IMG/VR virus record: IMGVR_UViG_3300028829_000889
Coordinates: 1-26,465 of that record
Source: a virus
DNA length: 26,465 bases
Strand: one strand, 5' to 3'
Below the pieces are notes generated by a model. That model was not told the DNA's origin. It made no database searches and worked only from the letters and a program-made list of their open reading frames with translations. Of this stretch, positions 10,501 through 16,332 are shown piece by piece. Numbering within the stretch: the stretch's first letter is position 1; every line of letters begins with the position of its first letter. Both the position numbers and the translations under genes were made by a program.

Positions 10501-10978
10501 AGATGGTGCCAAGCTACAAAAGCTTATAGAAGACGTTAAAGCTTCTGGAGGCAAGGATATCCTTAGTGATGTTGATTTTACAATGTTGGATATGATAGCA
10601 GAGTATTCTGCTATTGTAAAAGCACAAATAGCTGACGCTGGTTCAGCCCTTTCTGGTGCACAAATTATTGGTAATCTATTTACATTAGACCCTAGGAAAT
10701 TTGCTTCAGGGATTGCACGATTGACCACACAAAATAGAATTGCAAATCTATTAGTTAGCCAAGATATGATTGATATGGCTCTGGGTCAAGGTAGAAAAAT
10801 GACACGTATGGAAAAATTAAAGAACCTGTTCTTTGGGAAGAATGCATTAGGCAATTTAATATTTATGGAAGCTTACAGAGATGATGGGATGAGTACATCA
10901 GAACAGACAGATGACATGCTTTCTACACAGTCTGTACCTAATGCTAATTTACAATCCATAATGGGTATAAAACCCTAA
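7556..10978 (+). CDS. Giant internal virion / DNA-ejection protein candidate (1140 aa)
   Basis: The start overlaps the stop of the 815-aa gene in a TAATG, so the pair is probably made in a fixed ratio. The protein is mostly polar and helical. A clear hydrophobic, glycine/alanine-rich stretch lies at about residues 254-293 (VGAAVSVATGPAAIVFGP followed by LAVGYTLFAGAKG), long enough for one or two membrane passes in a protein otherwise looking soluble. In T7-like phages the largest internal virion protein crosses the cell envelope during DNA ejection, and such a segment would suit that. No muramidase or protease motif is visible. This is the last gene of the + strand operon; its stop codon overlaps that of the convergent gene. 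Function is inferred from size, position and the hydrophobic segment. Confidence 0.7.
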   Translation: MSQNLQSIGITPRTPDVVEETETDTGPSYPIEVRPGVFYDQSTADAMGFEQTPTNGILDVFGKFISGKMKTPPSEAFIMPETPDYYEDIPVISAPLQALGEKLEDRFPNQTQTVTQDQYRALQENQQKNMDDARRDRLLPQAQEFGVSIVPGYDSTLISDLVAEKSTAINPIDGQQLLYLADTPEQYENALGEIFGADNVRMIEDKGKNYNFFAPKYYASVKTDDGWTDFAPATVGTADFISRYAPGLGAETAAYLPIVPLAMKVGAAVSVATGPAAIVFGPLAVGYTLFAGAKGVTAARQWLQDTYGLNGEQADSMQGWFETLTNATKEVVFPEWLQDSADDIYIAESIFTPTDNEPGSTKQEKEQQMAGYFDAVTGTVPGLRSMIRIAKSRLFESGAVEKVTKYVQSGVETQAAAKQTMGKGIDGTDDPLFLGTDNALNSLILPQVVKSKVIDRLTSLVSQNAVKLDETLRAQMQSVVRYAGAAKDKIGSGDVKAFLSSIENIGARLNSYKNAAPPEVAAMDKSLFKIGESLDSLDEMFLAIRGMASEKQYANVFDKLKNADYDLTGIRERLSSNLRTIIPTTDAASKRGAKVEPGQMSPVKGEMQFDGLIDEIMSLGTQPGSELRLLNKGQVKTAIERFQKDHPEFNFDPADITSPAELLHMYAKRFGDLAVNTFGTGAPGENKGRYAQAIGMKDAILDLIGSPRNIDEEAAKAIRQELSDANAYSKETFRLTSTKVQNETRNVRRSSETPEPGQLAKDITYPRAETTQTVLNIAEQSRQVKIFLEEPKNVRELNEYLVRKSKSLNVDSAAPPAIKAFDDVQAYVKSRVDDALNRTATADTSVQKPVTALDDVLAEFPDQTVRDALGLTDDVVAQLRVDASLLAKFRDSDVIQGVRGLAPDSSFNDVFTQINWDSRAEIRKGLNELGMPARRAATPEAQAEAKENLRQGLFNYMLSPESGIFTKSAKSGVLEDYGDDIIDGAKLQKLIEDVKASGGKDILSDVDFTMLDMIAEYSAIVKAQIADAGSALSGAQIIGNLFTLDPRKFASGIARLTTQNRIANLLVSQDMIDMALGQGRKMTRMEKLKNLFFGKNALGNLIFMEAYRDDGMSTSEQTDDMLSTQSVPNANLQSIMGIKP

Positions 10979-11277
10979 CTAATCTCTACAACATCCATAT
11001 TATCAGTGCGCTGTGCCATTTTACTAGCGGCATAGCGCATTTTTTGTGCCGCCTCTTTGATAAAATTACGGCTGTCGCTACTGATTTTATAGTCATTGCT
11101 GGCTAGCACAGGTACAGCATGCTGTTCAATCATGTCATCAGACAGCTCATCCCATGTGTACTCACTGAACGAAGTATCAGCTTCCTCACCGGATATAGTA
11201 ACACCGATACCTTGCTTGGTAATACTTAAGTGTACATCCAGCTCACTGTGTATTGATAGCGTCTTTATTGATGGCAT
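10975..11277 (-). CDS. Small protein of unknown function, last gene of the - strand arm (100 aa)
   Basis: Two candidate starts lie 6 bases apart (11283 and 11277). The AAGGA ribosome binding site is only 2 bases from the first but 8 from the second, so 11277 is preferred. The protein has a beta-rich first half (VHLSITKQGIGVTISGEE) and an alanine-rich helical end (FIKEAAQKMRYAASKMAQ). I do not recognise a family. Its start overlaps the upstream 149-aa gene by about 35 bases, and its stop overlaps the convergent 1140-aa gene by 4 bases. Its reading frame also encodes the + strand terminator. Confidence 0.7.
   Translation of the reverse strand: MPSIKTLSIHSELDVHLSITKQGIGVTISGEEADTSFSEYTWDELSDDMIEQHAVPVLASNDYKISSDSRNFIKEAAQKMRYAASKMAQRTDNMDVVEIS
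11008..11045 (+). terminator. Rho-independent terminator of the late + strand operon, inside the opposing gene
   Basis: A 10-base-pair stem, GCGCTGTGCC (11008-11017) with GGCATAGCGC (11029-11038), has a single G-T wobble and an 11-base loop. An A and six T follow (11040-11045). Read on the - strand no U tract follows the stem, so it is directional: it would stop transcripts of the structural operon about 30-65 bases past the stop codon at 10978. The whole signal lies within the coding region of the convergent 100-aa gene. Confidence 0.75.
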
Positions 11278-11692
11278 TTTCATTTTCCTTGAAAGCCTTA
11301 ATTACGTCAGATGAAAATAGCTTCTGTATGTTCAGAAGATACATCTGAGAGGCGTAATTGTCACCGCCCTTGACTGTTTTCTTGTAGTCAAGATTAGCGA
11401 TAATTCTTTTTAGTGACTCTGTGCTAAACACAAGTGTAGCAAAAGTAGCATCACCGATACAGAGATTGTGGAACCAGTAATCTGCTTCTGTGGCAGCGAT
11501 GCCACTTGGCTTACCGTAGGATTGATACTCAATAGCAATGTTACCGGTACGTGCCCACATATCTCTTTCTGATTTCACCTCAATCTTTTTATTCTGAAGC
11601 ATATCAGCGATACGCTGCTCACGTACTTTTCCATACTGCAAGTCTAAGTCAAACTTCTTACGGTCTTTCTTTACTGGTTCCAGATGCTCCAT
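11243..11692 (-). CDS. Phage protein with nuclease-like ExK motif (149 aa)
   Basis: The start overlaps the previous stop in a TAATG. The protein carries FDLDLQYGK and E25, then IEVK (E38-x-K40), then TGNIAIEYQSYGKPSGI and TEADYW. I recall this order (EVK...TGN..IEY...GKPSGI..T.ADYW) from small conserved proteins of marine phages. The E-x-K and the basic, compact layout suggest a PD-(D/E)XK-type nuclease core, but the usual aspartate a short way before E-x-K is not clearly placed, so the fold is tentative. The last 40 residues are lysine/asparagine-rich and probably flexible. Its neighbours at the end of the replication operon are uncharacterised. Confidence 0.75.
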   Translation of the reverse strand: MEHLEPVKKDRKKFDLDLQYGKVREQRIADMLQNKKIEVKSERDMWARTGNIAIEYQSYGKPSGIAATEADYWFHNLCIGDATFATLVFSTESLKRIIANLDYKKTVKGGDNYASQMYLLNIQKLFSSDVIKAFKENENAINKDAINTQ

Positions 11693-11919
11693 TATTTCTT
11701 GCTTTTCTCTGGTTCTGGCTTTGTTTCGTTTATAGAAGCTACCAGCATGTCACTAAATGCATTTTGTGCTACACTTAGTTGGTCTAGGTCAAACCGAGCT
11801 TGTGCAATTCTGGTGTTCAAAGAAGAAACATGATTCACCATTATTTTCTGCTTATCTTCTAGTTCTTCAAAGTTGTATTCTTTACCATCAATGGTAATCA
11901 TTTGTGCGTCATCTGACAT
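11692..11919 (-). CDS. Small DUF6447-like coiled-coil protein (75 aa)
   Basis: AGGAG lies 6 bases before the ATG. The N-terminus MITIDGKEYNFEELEDKQK followed by a helix with regular hydrophobic spacing (HVSSLNTRIAQARFDLDQL, then SVAQNAF) resembles, from memory, small proteins grouped as DUF6447: a short beta hairpin holding 'ITIDGKEY' and then a helical coiled coil. The lysine/proline tail is likely disordered. Function is unknown. It is coupled by TAATG to the next gene. Confidence 0.65.
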   Translation of the reverse strand: MSDDAQMITIDGKEYNFEELEDKQKIMVNHVSSLNTRIAQARFDLDQLSVAQNAFSDMLVASINETKPEPEKSKK

Positions 11920-11928
11920 TTAAGTCTC

Positions 11929-12348
11929 CTAAAATAATTCTAATTGGTCGCTTACTAGGTCACCTAGTATTGGTGGCCTATAGTTTGGCCCCTTCATGAC
12001 TTTACCTTCGTCATTCTTGATAGCCTTACCATCAACCATTTTGCTCATGTTGGATTCATGTATCCTATCAAAAGCCCTAGATATAGGCAAGCCAAAAGTT
12101 ACAGCAAAGCCTGACGCAACATACATTACGTCACCTAGTTCTTTTAATAGATTTACATGTACTTGATGTGAAACAGCTTTGGTTTCTTCAAGTTCTTTAA
12201 CAGCCGTCAAGACTTCATCACGCAATTCTTTCACTTCTTCATCAATGAATGACATACGTAATATAAGTTGTTTGCTTGATAGCTCTGTATCAATGGGTTG
12301 CTCCATGGCTTTTTGAAAGCGGCTTACTTGGTTTTCCCTAGCATTCAT
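11929..12348 (-). CDS. mazG: MazG-like nucleoside triphosphate pyrophosphohydrolase (139 aa)
   Basis: The MazG-type four-helix core is visible: F-I-D-E-E-V-K-E-L-R-D-E supplies the first acidic pair, K-E-L-G-D-V-M-Y-V the second (ELGD), and the C-terminal part RIHESNMSK ... DEGKVMKGPNYRPP is the usual ending of the phage/PRA-PH-like subgroup. By family knowledge it hydrolyses NTPs or dNTPs to monophosphates and may affect alarmone or nucleotide pools. I choose the ATG at 12348, not an upstream extension to 12405: it overlaps the previous stop as ATGA, and an AAGGA lies 10 bases before it. It sits with the ribonucleotide reductase, which fits a nucleotide-metabolism block. Confidence 0.88.
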   Translation of the reverse strand: MNARENQVSRFQKAMEQPIDTELSSKQLILRMSFIDEEVKELRDEVLTAVKELEETKAVSHQVHVNLLKELGDVMYVASGFAVTFGLPISRAFDRIHESNMSKMVDGKAIKNDEGKVMKGPNYRPPILGDLVSDQLELF

Positions 12349-12536
12349 CGTGATTGAATCCTTTTTAAATTCTGAAAGTAACTGAGGTTGTACCCTCGTT
12401 GCCATTCTTTACCTCTAAAGGAGTCCATTGAATGTGGGTTAGCAGGTATGTGGTAATAGTCTCCACGTTTTTCTGCCGCACTAAAAGCTTTACGCCCCTC
12501 GTGGTAAAACCTGTCCACTGCTTTTTTATTAGCCAT
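12345..12536 (-). CDS. Small basic protein, weakly RMF-like (63 aa)
   Basis: Reads MANKKAVDRFYHEGRKAF, then a region with ANPHS, then GKEWQRGYNLSYFQNLKRI. The layout of G-x-x-A-F, a central N-P, and a C-terminal W-x-x-G-Y/W followed by a helix is that of ribosome modulation factor-like short proteins, which bind ribosomes and inactivate them in resting cells. Length (RMF is about 55 aa) and basic charge also fit. The match is a pattern seen by eye and may be chance. Its stop overlaps the mazG start as ATGA, and it begins 7 bases after the reductase stop codon. Confidence 0.65.
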   Translation of the reverse strand: MANKKAVDRFYHEGRKAFSAAEKRGDYYHIPANPHSMDSFRGKEWQRGYNLSYFQNLKRIQSR

Positions 12537-12543
12537 TACGTCC

Positions 12544-14472
12544 TCACCCTGCTGAAATATCTACAATTTCACACACACCTGCGGTACACGCTAATTCACG
12601 CCCACCTGATGTAGTATCTTCTTTCTCAAAGTCCTGTAGCTTAGACCATTCTACCTTCTTAGGCATTTTAGTCAAGAACTCTTTGTATTGCACCTCATCA
12701 ATGTCTTGATAGGGTGCTTGCTGGTAGGTGTGCTCACTAAAGGGTAGAAAGCTGATGCCACTAACCTCATCAAAATGCTCGTACACCCAAGCACCTACGT
12801 CCATCCATTCCGATTCCTTAACCGAAATTGTCACGCTAGGCTTATGTTCGCACCAATGGCGCTGATATGTTAGCCACAGTTCAAGCTGTTCAATGGCAGT
12901 CATAGCAGTACGTGTCACCGCACCTTGTGGTGATTTCATAGGAAAGCTAAACACTGTGGTGCTGTCAGGCTTCATTACATCAGGCTCTGCAGGGATACCC
13001 TCAGATATTAGGAACTGTGTGAGCGGGTCTTTGTTGTCACCACGCACAGTACGAATGTAATAAGGATTGTGCCTTGCATGAATGCCGCTGGCAGCGTCTG
13101 TAAGTTGGGATACAGTACCACTAGGCTTCACACATGTAACGGCTGTGGATTGCGGAATGCCCAGCTTTTTAGCGAGTGCTTCATTTGTTTGTACGGAAAC
13201 ATCACGTAGCATTTCAAGCGTCACTTCTAGCTTATTACCCGCTGTAGCAGTTAGTGTGCTATCCATGATGCCAGTAAGTGACACGCCAAGCAATCTTTCT
13301 TCTTCCGTATTTTTCTTCCACACATGGCGAAGATACTTAAAGTTAGTCAATGTAGACTGGAATGTACCAAGAATAGTAGCAAGACGTACCTTGTTCTTCA
13401 ATACATCAATCGTATCATTCTCACGTACCACTACCTCTGACAGATTACAAAACTGGTATGGACGCAAGATAATCTCACTGCAAGGGTTGCAGCCGAAGTC
13501 ATGGTTTATCTCACGCCTACCATTTTTAGCGGCTTGCTTAATTGCAGACTGGCGATTAAAGATACCGCGTTCACCTGACTTACTGTCGTACAGTGACAGC
13601 CACTCACGCATGAACGTACCCATCTCAGGCTTAGTCTTATAAGCTACTGAATTGTTAGCCAGCGCACGTTGACCCTCATTCTCCCACCATTGACCTGACT
13701 TGGCGTGTGCCATCTGGTCATCATTAAGGTTAGATAATGAAATCAATGCGCTGCGGCGTACACCGCCCACAACTACCACTTCACCAATCTTACACATGAT
13801 GTCGTGACATTCGATTGGGTATAACCGGCGCCCTGCGGCACCTTTAAATTTCTGTACAACGAACTCAAACAGCTCAACCAGTGGCTGTGGGCCTGACGCC
13901 CTACCACCAAATGTCTTGAGTCTCGCACCTGCAGGGCGTACATCAGACACATCCCACTTGGGAACTTGACCTGTGTACAGCATAGCAATTAGTTCTTTAA
14001 GAGACTTTGCCCATCCAGGACGGCTGTCGCCAACCTTAATTACTGTGTCTGTTGTGTGAAACTCTTCCGCTACGATGGGTAGCTTTTCGATACAGTGGCG
14101 TTCAACAGAGAAGCCTACCCCTGTACCGCACATAAGAATGTACATTGTCTCATCAAACGCACGCGGGCTATCCACTGGCACGTAAGAACAATTGTACCCA
14201 CCTACATGGCAACGGTCTAATGCAGGACCAGCAGTCATCAAGGCTCTCATGCTAGGCATAATGGCCTGACTTAGGACAGCTTCTTCTAGTTCTTTCTTCA
14301 GTGCGGGCTGTAGCTTATAACCATGTTTAAAATGCAAATGGTCAGCCATATAGTCAAAATATCTGGATACAGTCTCACTCCAAGTCTCACGACGCTGTTC
14401 GTCTTCTTTCCATCTCGCATAGCGAGACAATGCAATAAAATTCTGGTAGTCTGTAGGTAGTTGATTATTCAT
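12544..14472 (-). CDS. nrdJ: Class II (adenosylcobalamin-dependent) ribonucleotide reductase, monomeric RTPR type
   Basis: All catalytic residues can be placed: C95 (GGYNCSYVPVD) and C342 as the redox pair, C331 as the thiyl radical site and E333 in GCNPCSEIILRPYQFCNL. The 11-residue spacing C331-C342 equals that of C408-C419 in the Lactobacillus leichmannii enzyme. The C-terminal shuttle pair is C629/C634 (ACTAGVCEI), with the same 5-residue spacing as C731/C736. No glycyl-radical or diiron subunit is needed. It makes dNTPs for phage DNA synthesis and depends on host B12. At 642 aa it is about 100 residues shorter than the Lactobacillus enzyme. GAGG stands 8 bases before the ATG, and the start lies within the end of a 57-aa gene, so the two are coupled. 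Confidence 0.93.
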   Translation of the reverse strand: MNNQLPTDYQNFIALSRYARWKEDEQRRETWSETVSRYFDYMADHLHFKHGYKLQPALKKELEEAVLSQAIMPSMRALMTAGPALDRCHVGGYNCSYVPVDSPRAFDETMYILMCGTGVGFSVERHCIEKLPIVAEEFHTTDTVIKVGDSRPGWAKSLKELIAMLYTGQVPKWDVSDVRPAGARLKTFGGRASGPQPLVELFEFVVQKFKGAAGRRLYPIECHDIMCKIGEVVVVGGVRRSALISLSNLNDDQMAHAKSGQWWENEGQRALANNSVAYKTKPEMGTFMREWLSLYDSKSGERGIFNRQSAIKQAAKNGRREINHDFGCNPCSEIILRPYQFCNLSEVVVRENDTIDVLKNKVRLATILGTFQSTLTNFKYLRHVWKKNTEEERLLGVSLTGIMDSTLTATAGNKLEVTLEMLRDVSVQTNEALAKKLGIPQSTAVTCVKPSGTVSQLTDAASGIHARHNPYYIRTVRGDNKDPLTQFLISEGIPAEPDVMKPDSTTVFSFPMKSPQGAVTRTAMTAIEQLELWLTYQRHWCEHKPSVTISVKESEWMDVGAWVYEHFDEVSGISFLPFSEHTYQQAPYQDIDEVQYKEFLTKMPKKVEWSKLQDFEKEDTTSGGRELACTAGVCEIVDISAG

Positions 14473-14638
14473 GTGCCATCCTCACGCTAATTTTAGCAGG
14501 TTTTATACCTTCAACATCAAACAATAAATCTTCTAAGTATTCTTTCAAAGTATCAGAAGTTTCATCAATATCAATATTAAACTCATCTAAATCAATAGAT
14601 GCAGATATCGTAATGTTAGCTTTTATCTTCCTGCTCAT
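14465..14638 (-). CDS. Very small acidic protein before the reductase (57 aa)
   Basis: An ATG at 14638 opens a frame of 57 codons with sequence beginning MSRKIKANITISASIDLDEF and a centre rich in Asp/Glu (NIDIDETSDTLKEYLEDLL). It fills what would otherwise be a 143-base gap, overlaps the DUF3310 gene by 23 bases and the reductase start by 8 bases, which is the spacing style of this operon. A beta strand with alternating I/T/S followed by acidic residues is visible. The ribosome binding site is weak (GGA 8 bases upstream). Function is unknown. Confidence 0.65.
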   Translation of the reverse strand: MSRKIKANITISASIDLDEFNIDIDETSDTLKEYLEDLLFDVEGIKPAKISVRMAHE

Positions 14639-14897
14639 TTTTTAGTTCCAAAATTAAACGGTCTGTATAAAACCGCGCTTTCTGCAAATCCTCAACAGAC
14701 TTGCCCTTGTGACGTTCCCGCCACGTGTATTTGATATTGCTACCCTTACAGTAGCCCCTAAACTCTTCTGGAGTCAGGGCAGCTTTAATAGCCTCAATAC
14801 ATTCAATCCCACCCTTTTTATAATGGGGTGGGTGATTGACCATATCAACATTGTGCGCCTCTTTCATAGCTTCTTTCATAAAATCTTCGTGTCTCAT
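14616..14897 (-). CDS. DUF3310 family protein (93 aa)
   Basis: Core reads VNHPPHYKKGGIECIEAI, then TPEEFRGYCKGSNIKYTWR, then DLQKARFYTDRLI. This is the signature of DUF3310 (also called SaV-like), a small domain common in phages and sometimes annotated as a nucleotide kinase without firm evidence. I take the ATG at 14897, which has GAGGA 5 bases before it. A TTG at 14909 in frame would lack a ribosome binding site and overlap the previous gene's stop. Located next to the reductase and methyltransferase, so a role in nucleotide metabolism is often guessed but unproven. Confidence 0.87.
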   Translation of the reverse strand: MRHEDFMKEAMKEAHNVDMVNHPPHYKKGGIECIEAIKAALTPEEFRGYCKGSNIKYTWRERHKGKSVEDLQKARFYTDRLILELKNEQEDKS

Positions 14898-14905
14898 ATT
14901 TATCC

Positions 14906-15082
14906 TCAATCACAAGAGTCCATTCTAGACATGTAAGCGACGTACTTATTATCTTCTAGGGCTGTTTTAATAACTTTTGTATCGTAGCCCAATGATGGAT
15001 ACATTCTGTAGTACCTATCTATATCTTCTTGTAGTTCTGCAGAACTTTCGGCTTCTAACCTACGTCGAATATCTTTTGGCAT
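14906..15082 (-). CDS. Very small protein of unknown function (58 aa)
   Basis: An ATG at 15082, with AAAGG 9 bases upstream, opens 58 codons starting MPKDIRRRLEAESSAELQED and ending MSRMDSCD before a TGA at 14906-14908. It overlaps the methyltransferase's 3' end by 23 bases and ends 8 bases before the DUF3310 start, so it occupies the only space between them. The centre has several tyrosines (DRYYRMYPSLGY). No family recognised. Confidence 0.65.
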   Translation of the reverse strand: MPKDIRRRLEAESSAELQEDIDRYYRMYPSLGYDTKVIKTALEDNKYVAYMSRMDSCD

Positions 15083-16076
15083 TTTCTACTACCTTTATTG
15101 ATTCAGCAATTTGTTGTGCGATTTGAGGGACAATGGCATTGCCTAGTCCTTTAAGTCTGTCCACCCTTTTGGGTATCCCATTAGCCACTCTACCCACATT
15201 GGGTTCAGTTGTCCACCAGTTTTGCTTTGATTGTCCGTGTGTTGCACTGCTACATCCAGTGTGTCCCACGATACCTTGCCGTTGCGTATCCTGCCACCCT
15301 GATAGCCGCCCTTGTGGTCTCTGGTTGTCGGAGTCGGCCACATCCGTACTTGGTCCGCTAGATTCGCTCCAAACTTCAGGTCTGGATTCGTCTTGCTTAT
15401 CCTGCGACCCTTCTCGTCCAGTTGGCGTGGGCCGCCCGTCCCATCCGTGGTCCTTGGAGTTGCCCACATCTTCACGTATTCTGGATTCACCTGTTCCCGC
15501 AGATTGCTGGGACGCTTCCTGCCCTTCCTGTGACCCTCTTTCATTCTCTCCATGCTCTCCTTGGAGCGTAGAGGTAGATGGTCCATTGTGTTCGGTGTAG
15601 CCCACAATCCAGACTCTATCTCGCTTATGGGGTGCGCCGATGCCGCTAGCTGGAACAATAAACGTCCTTGTGGAGTAGCCTTCGGTTTCCAAGTCAAGGA
15701 GCACAGCGTCGAGTCCCAAGCTGATGTGACCATAAACGTTTTCGAAAACAACCCAAGAGGGTCTTTTGGATGCAACAATTTTGCGGATGTGCGGCCAGAT
15801 GTGACGTGGGTCTTCTTTGCCTTTCCGGTTTCCCGCTTGGGAGAAGGGCTGGCAAGGGTATCCTGCTGTGAGGATATCGCAGTCTGGAACAAGGTTGTCT
15901 GGGTCATTAGCTAATTCCTTTACATCTGATTTAATAGGTACGTTATTCCAGTGCTTCTTCAATATGTTCCTGCACCATTCCTCAATATCACAGAACATTA
16001 CTGGGGTTGATAATCCAGCCCACTCAAAACCAAGAGCGAACCCTCCAATACCACTACATAAATCTACGTGTCTCAC
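15060..16076 (-). CDS. DNA (cytosine-5) methyltransferase
   Basis: Motif I is DLCSGIGGF (residues 5-13). Motif IV is GYPCQPFS with catalytic C75. Motif VI is FENV (111-114). Motif VIII is HKRDRVWIVG (150-159), and motif X is GLGNAIVPQIAQQI (310-323). It transfers methyl from SAM to C5 of cytosine, presumably to protect phage DNA from host restriction. The start is GTG at 16076, with CGGAG 7 bases before it; motif I begins at once, so no later start is possible. Residues about 161-286, where the target recognition domain belongs, are low in complexity and rich in G, S, Q, E and D. That same DNA encodes a second frame (15143-15907). Confidence 0.92.
   Translation of the reverse strand: MRHVDLCSGIGGFALGFEWAGLSTPVMFCDIEEWCRNILKKHWNNVPIKSDVKELANDPDNLVPDCDILTAGYPCQPFSQAGNRKGKEDPRHIWPHIRKIVASKRPSWVVFENVYGHISLGLDAVLLDLETEGYSTRTFIVPASGIGAPHKRDRVWIVGYTEHNGPSTSTLQGEHGENERGSQEGQEASQQSAGTGESRIREDVGNSKDHGWDGRPTPTGREGSQDKQDESRPEVWSESSGPSTDVADSDNQRPQGRLSGWQDTQRQGIVGHTGCSSATHGQSKQNWWTTEPNVGRVANGIPKRVDRLKGLGNAIVPQIAQQIAESIKVVENAKRYST
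15143..15907 (-). CDS. Overlapping gene candidate inside the methyltransferase gene (254 aa)
   Basis: The frame is +1 relative to the methyltransferase on the same strand. Its ATG is preceded by AAAGGA at an 8-base spacing, an unusually good ribosome binding site. The product has N-terminal S/T/K-rich sequence, then CSLTWKPKATPQGRLLFQLA. Three W-x-T-P motifs follow at about 45-residue spacing (WATPNTMD at 102, WATPRTTDGTGG at 148, WPTPTTRDHKGG at 190), and the C-terminus is GGQLNPMWVEWLMGYPKGW. I recall this combination from proteins encoded within phage C5-methyltransferase genes. Tryptophan-rich, repeated and patterned sequence is not what a chance frame gives, whereas the methyltransferase frame here is low in complexity. 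Function is unknown. Confidence 0.6.
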   Translation of the reverse strand: MTQTTLFQTAISSQQDTLASPSPKRETGKAKKTHVTSGRTSAKLLHPKDPLGLFSKTFMVTSAWDSTLCSLTWKPKATPQGRLLFQLAASAHPISEIESGLWATPNTMDHLPLRSKESMERMKEGHRKGRKRPSNLREQVNPEYVKMWATPRTTDGTGGPRQLDEKGRRISKTNPDLKFGANLADQVRMWPTPTTRDHKGGYQGGRIRNGKVSWDTLDVAVQHTDNQSKTGGQLNPMWVEWLMGYPKGWTDLKD

Positions 16077-16077
16077 T

Positions 16078-16332
16078 TCAGTGCTCCGTTATGCTAACAT
16101 CTTTATCATCAGTGAGGCTTTCCTCACCAAGCTCTAGTACAGCTTCTGTATCTATGGTGGCTTGGAATGCCATGCCACGTGTCAACAAAGTGTAAAATAT
16201 TAAATCTTCTTCATCCATATTATCTAAAGGATGATGATATATTTCAATTCCAAAACCTTCATTATCGTTATCGTGTCGCACCACAACGGCTGAATCGCCT
16301 GGATTCAAATCTACTGGGTTTTTTTCTGACAT
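16078..16332 (-). CDS. Small acidic protein of unknown function (84 aa)
   Basis: AAAGGTGG stands 4 bases before the ATG. The protein begins with an SH3/HTH-free, beta-looking segment (VDLNPGDSAVVVRHDNDNEG), then GFGIEIYHHP, then a helix with LIFYTLLTRGMAF, and ends in an acidic tail. I recognise no family. Its start overlaps the endonuclease gene by 22 bases, and its stop lies one base before the methyltransferase GTG, so all three are probably translated from one message. Confidence 0.75.
   Translation of the reverse strand: MSEKNPVDLNPGDSAVVVRHDNDNEGFGIEIYHHPLDNMDEEDLIFYTLLTRGMAFQATIDTEAVLELGEESLTDDKDVSITEH

Noticed and set aside
10801-10850. Small hairpin AAAGAAC/GTTCTTT near the end of the 1140-aa gene as a - strand terminator
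   Set aside because: The stem is A/T-rich with a two-base loop and no long U tract follows on the - strand.
12349-12405. Longer MazG with a start at 12405
   Set aside because: The ATG at 12348 has the ATGA overlap and a well-placed AAGGA; the extra residues overlap the 63-aa gene and are outside the MazG domain.
13082-13642. 186-codon open frame on the + strand opposite the ribonucleotide reductase gene
   Set aside because: It is antisense to a well-conserved enzyme, has no recognisable motif and no good ribosome binding site; long antisense frames arise easily from codon bias.
12544-14472. Intein or intron in the reductase, as often found in phage reductase genes
   Set aside because: All catalytic cysteines occur at normal spacing and the length is short, leaving no room for an insertion.
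15133-15914. Long + strand frames opposite the methyltransferase (15133-15600 and 15552-15914)
   Set aside because: Products are rich in S, P, C and V without motifs, as expected of antisense shadows of the two - strand frames; no operon context on that strand.
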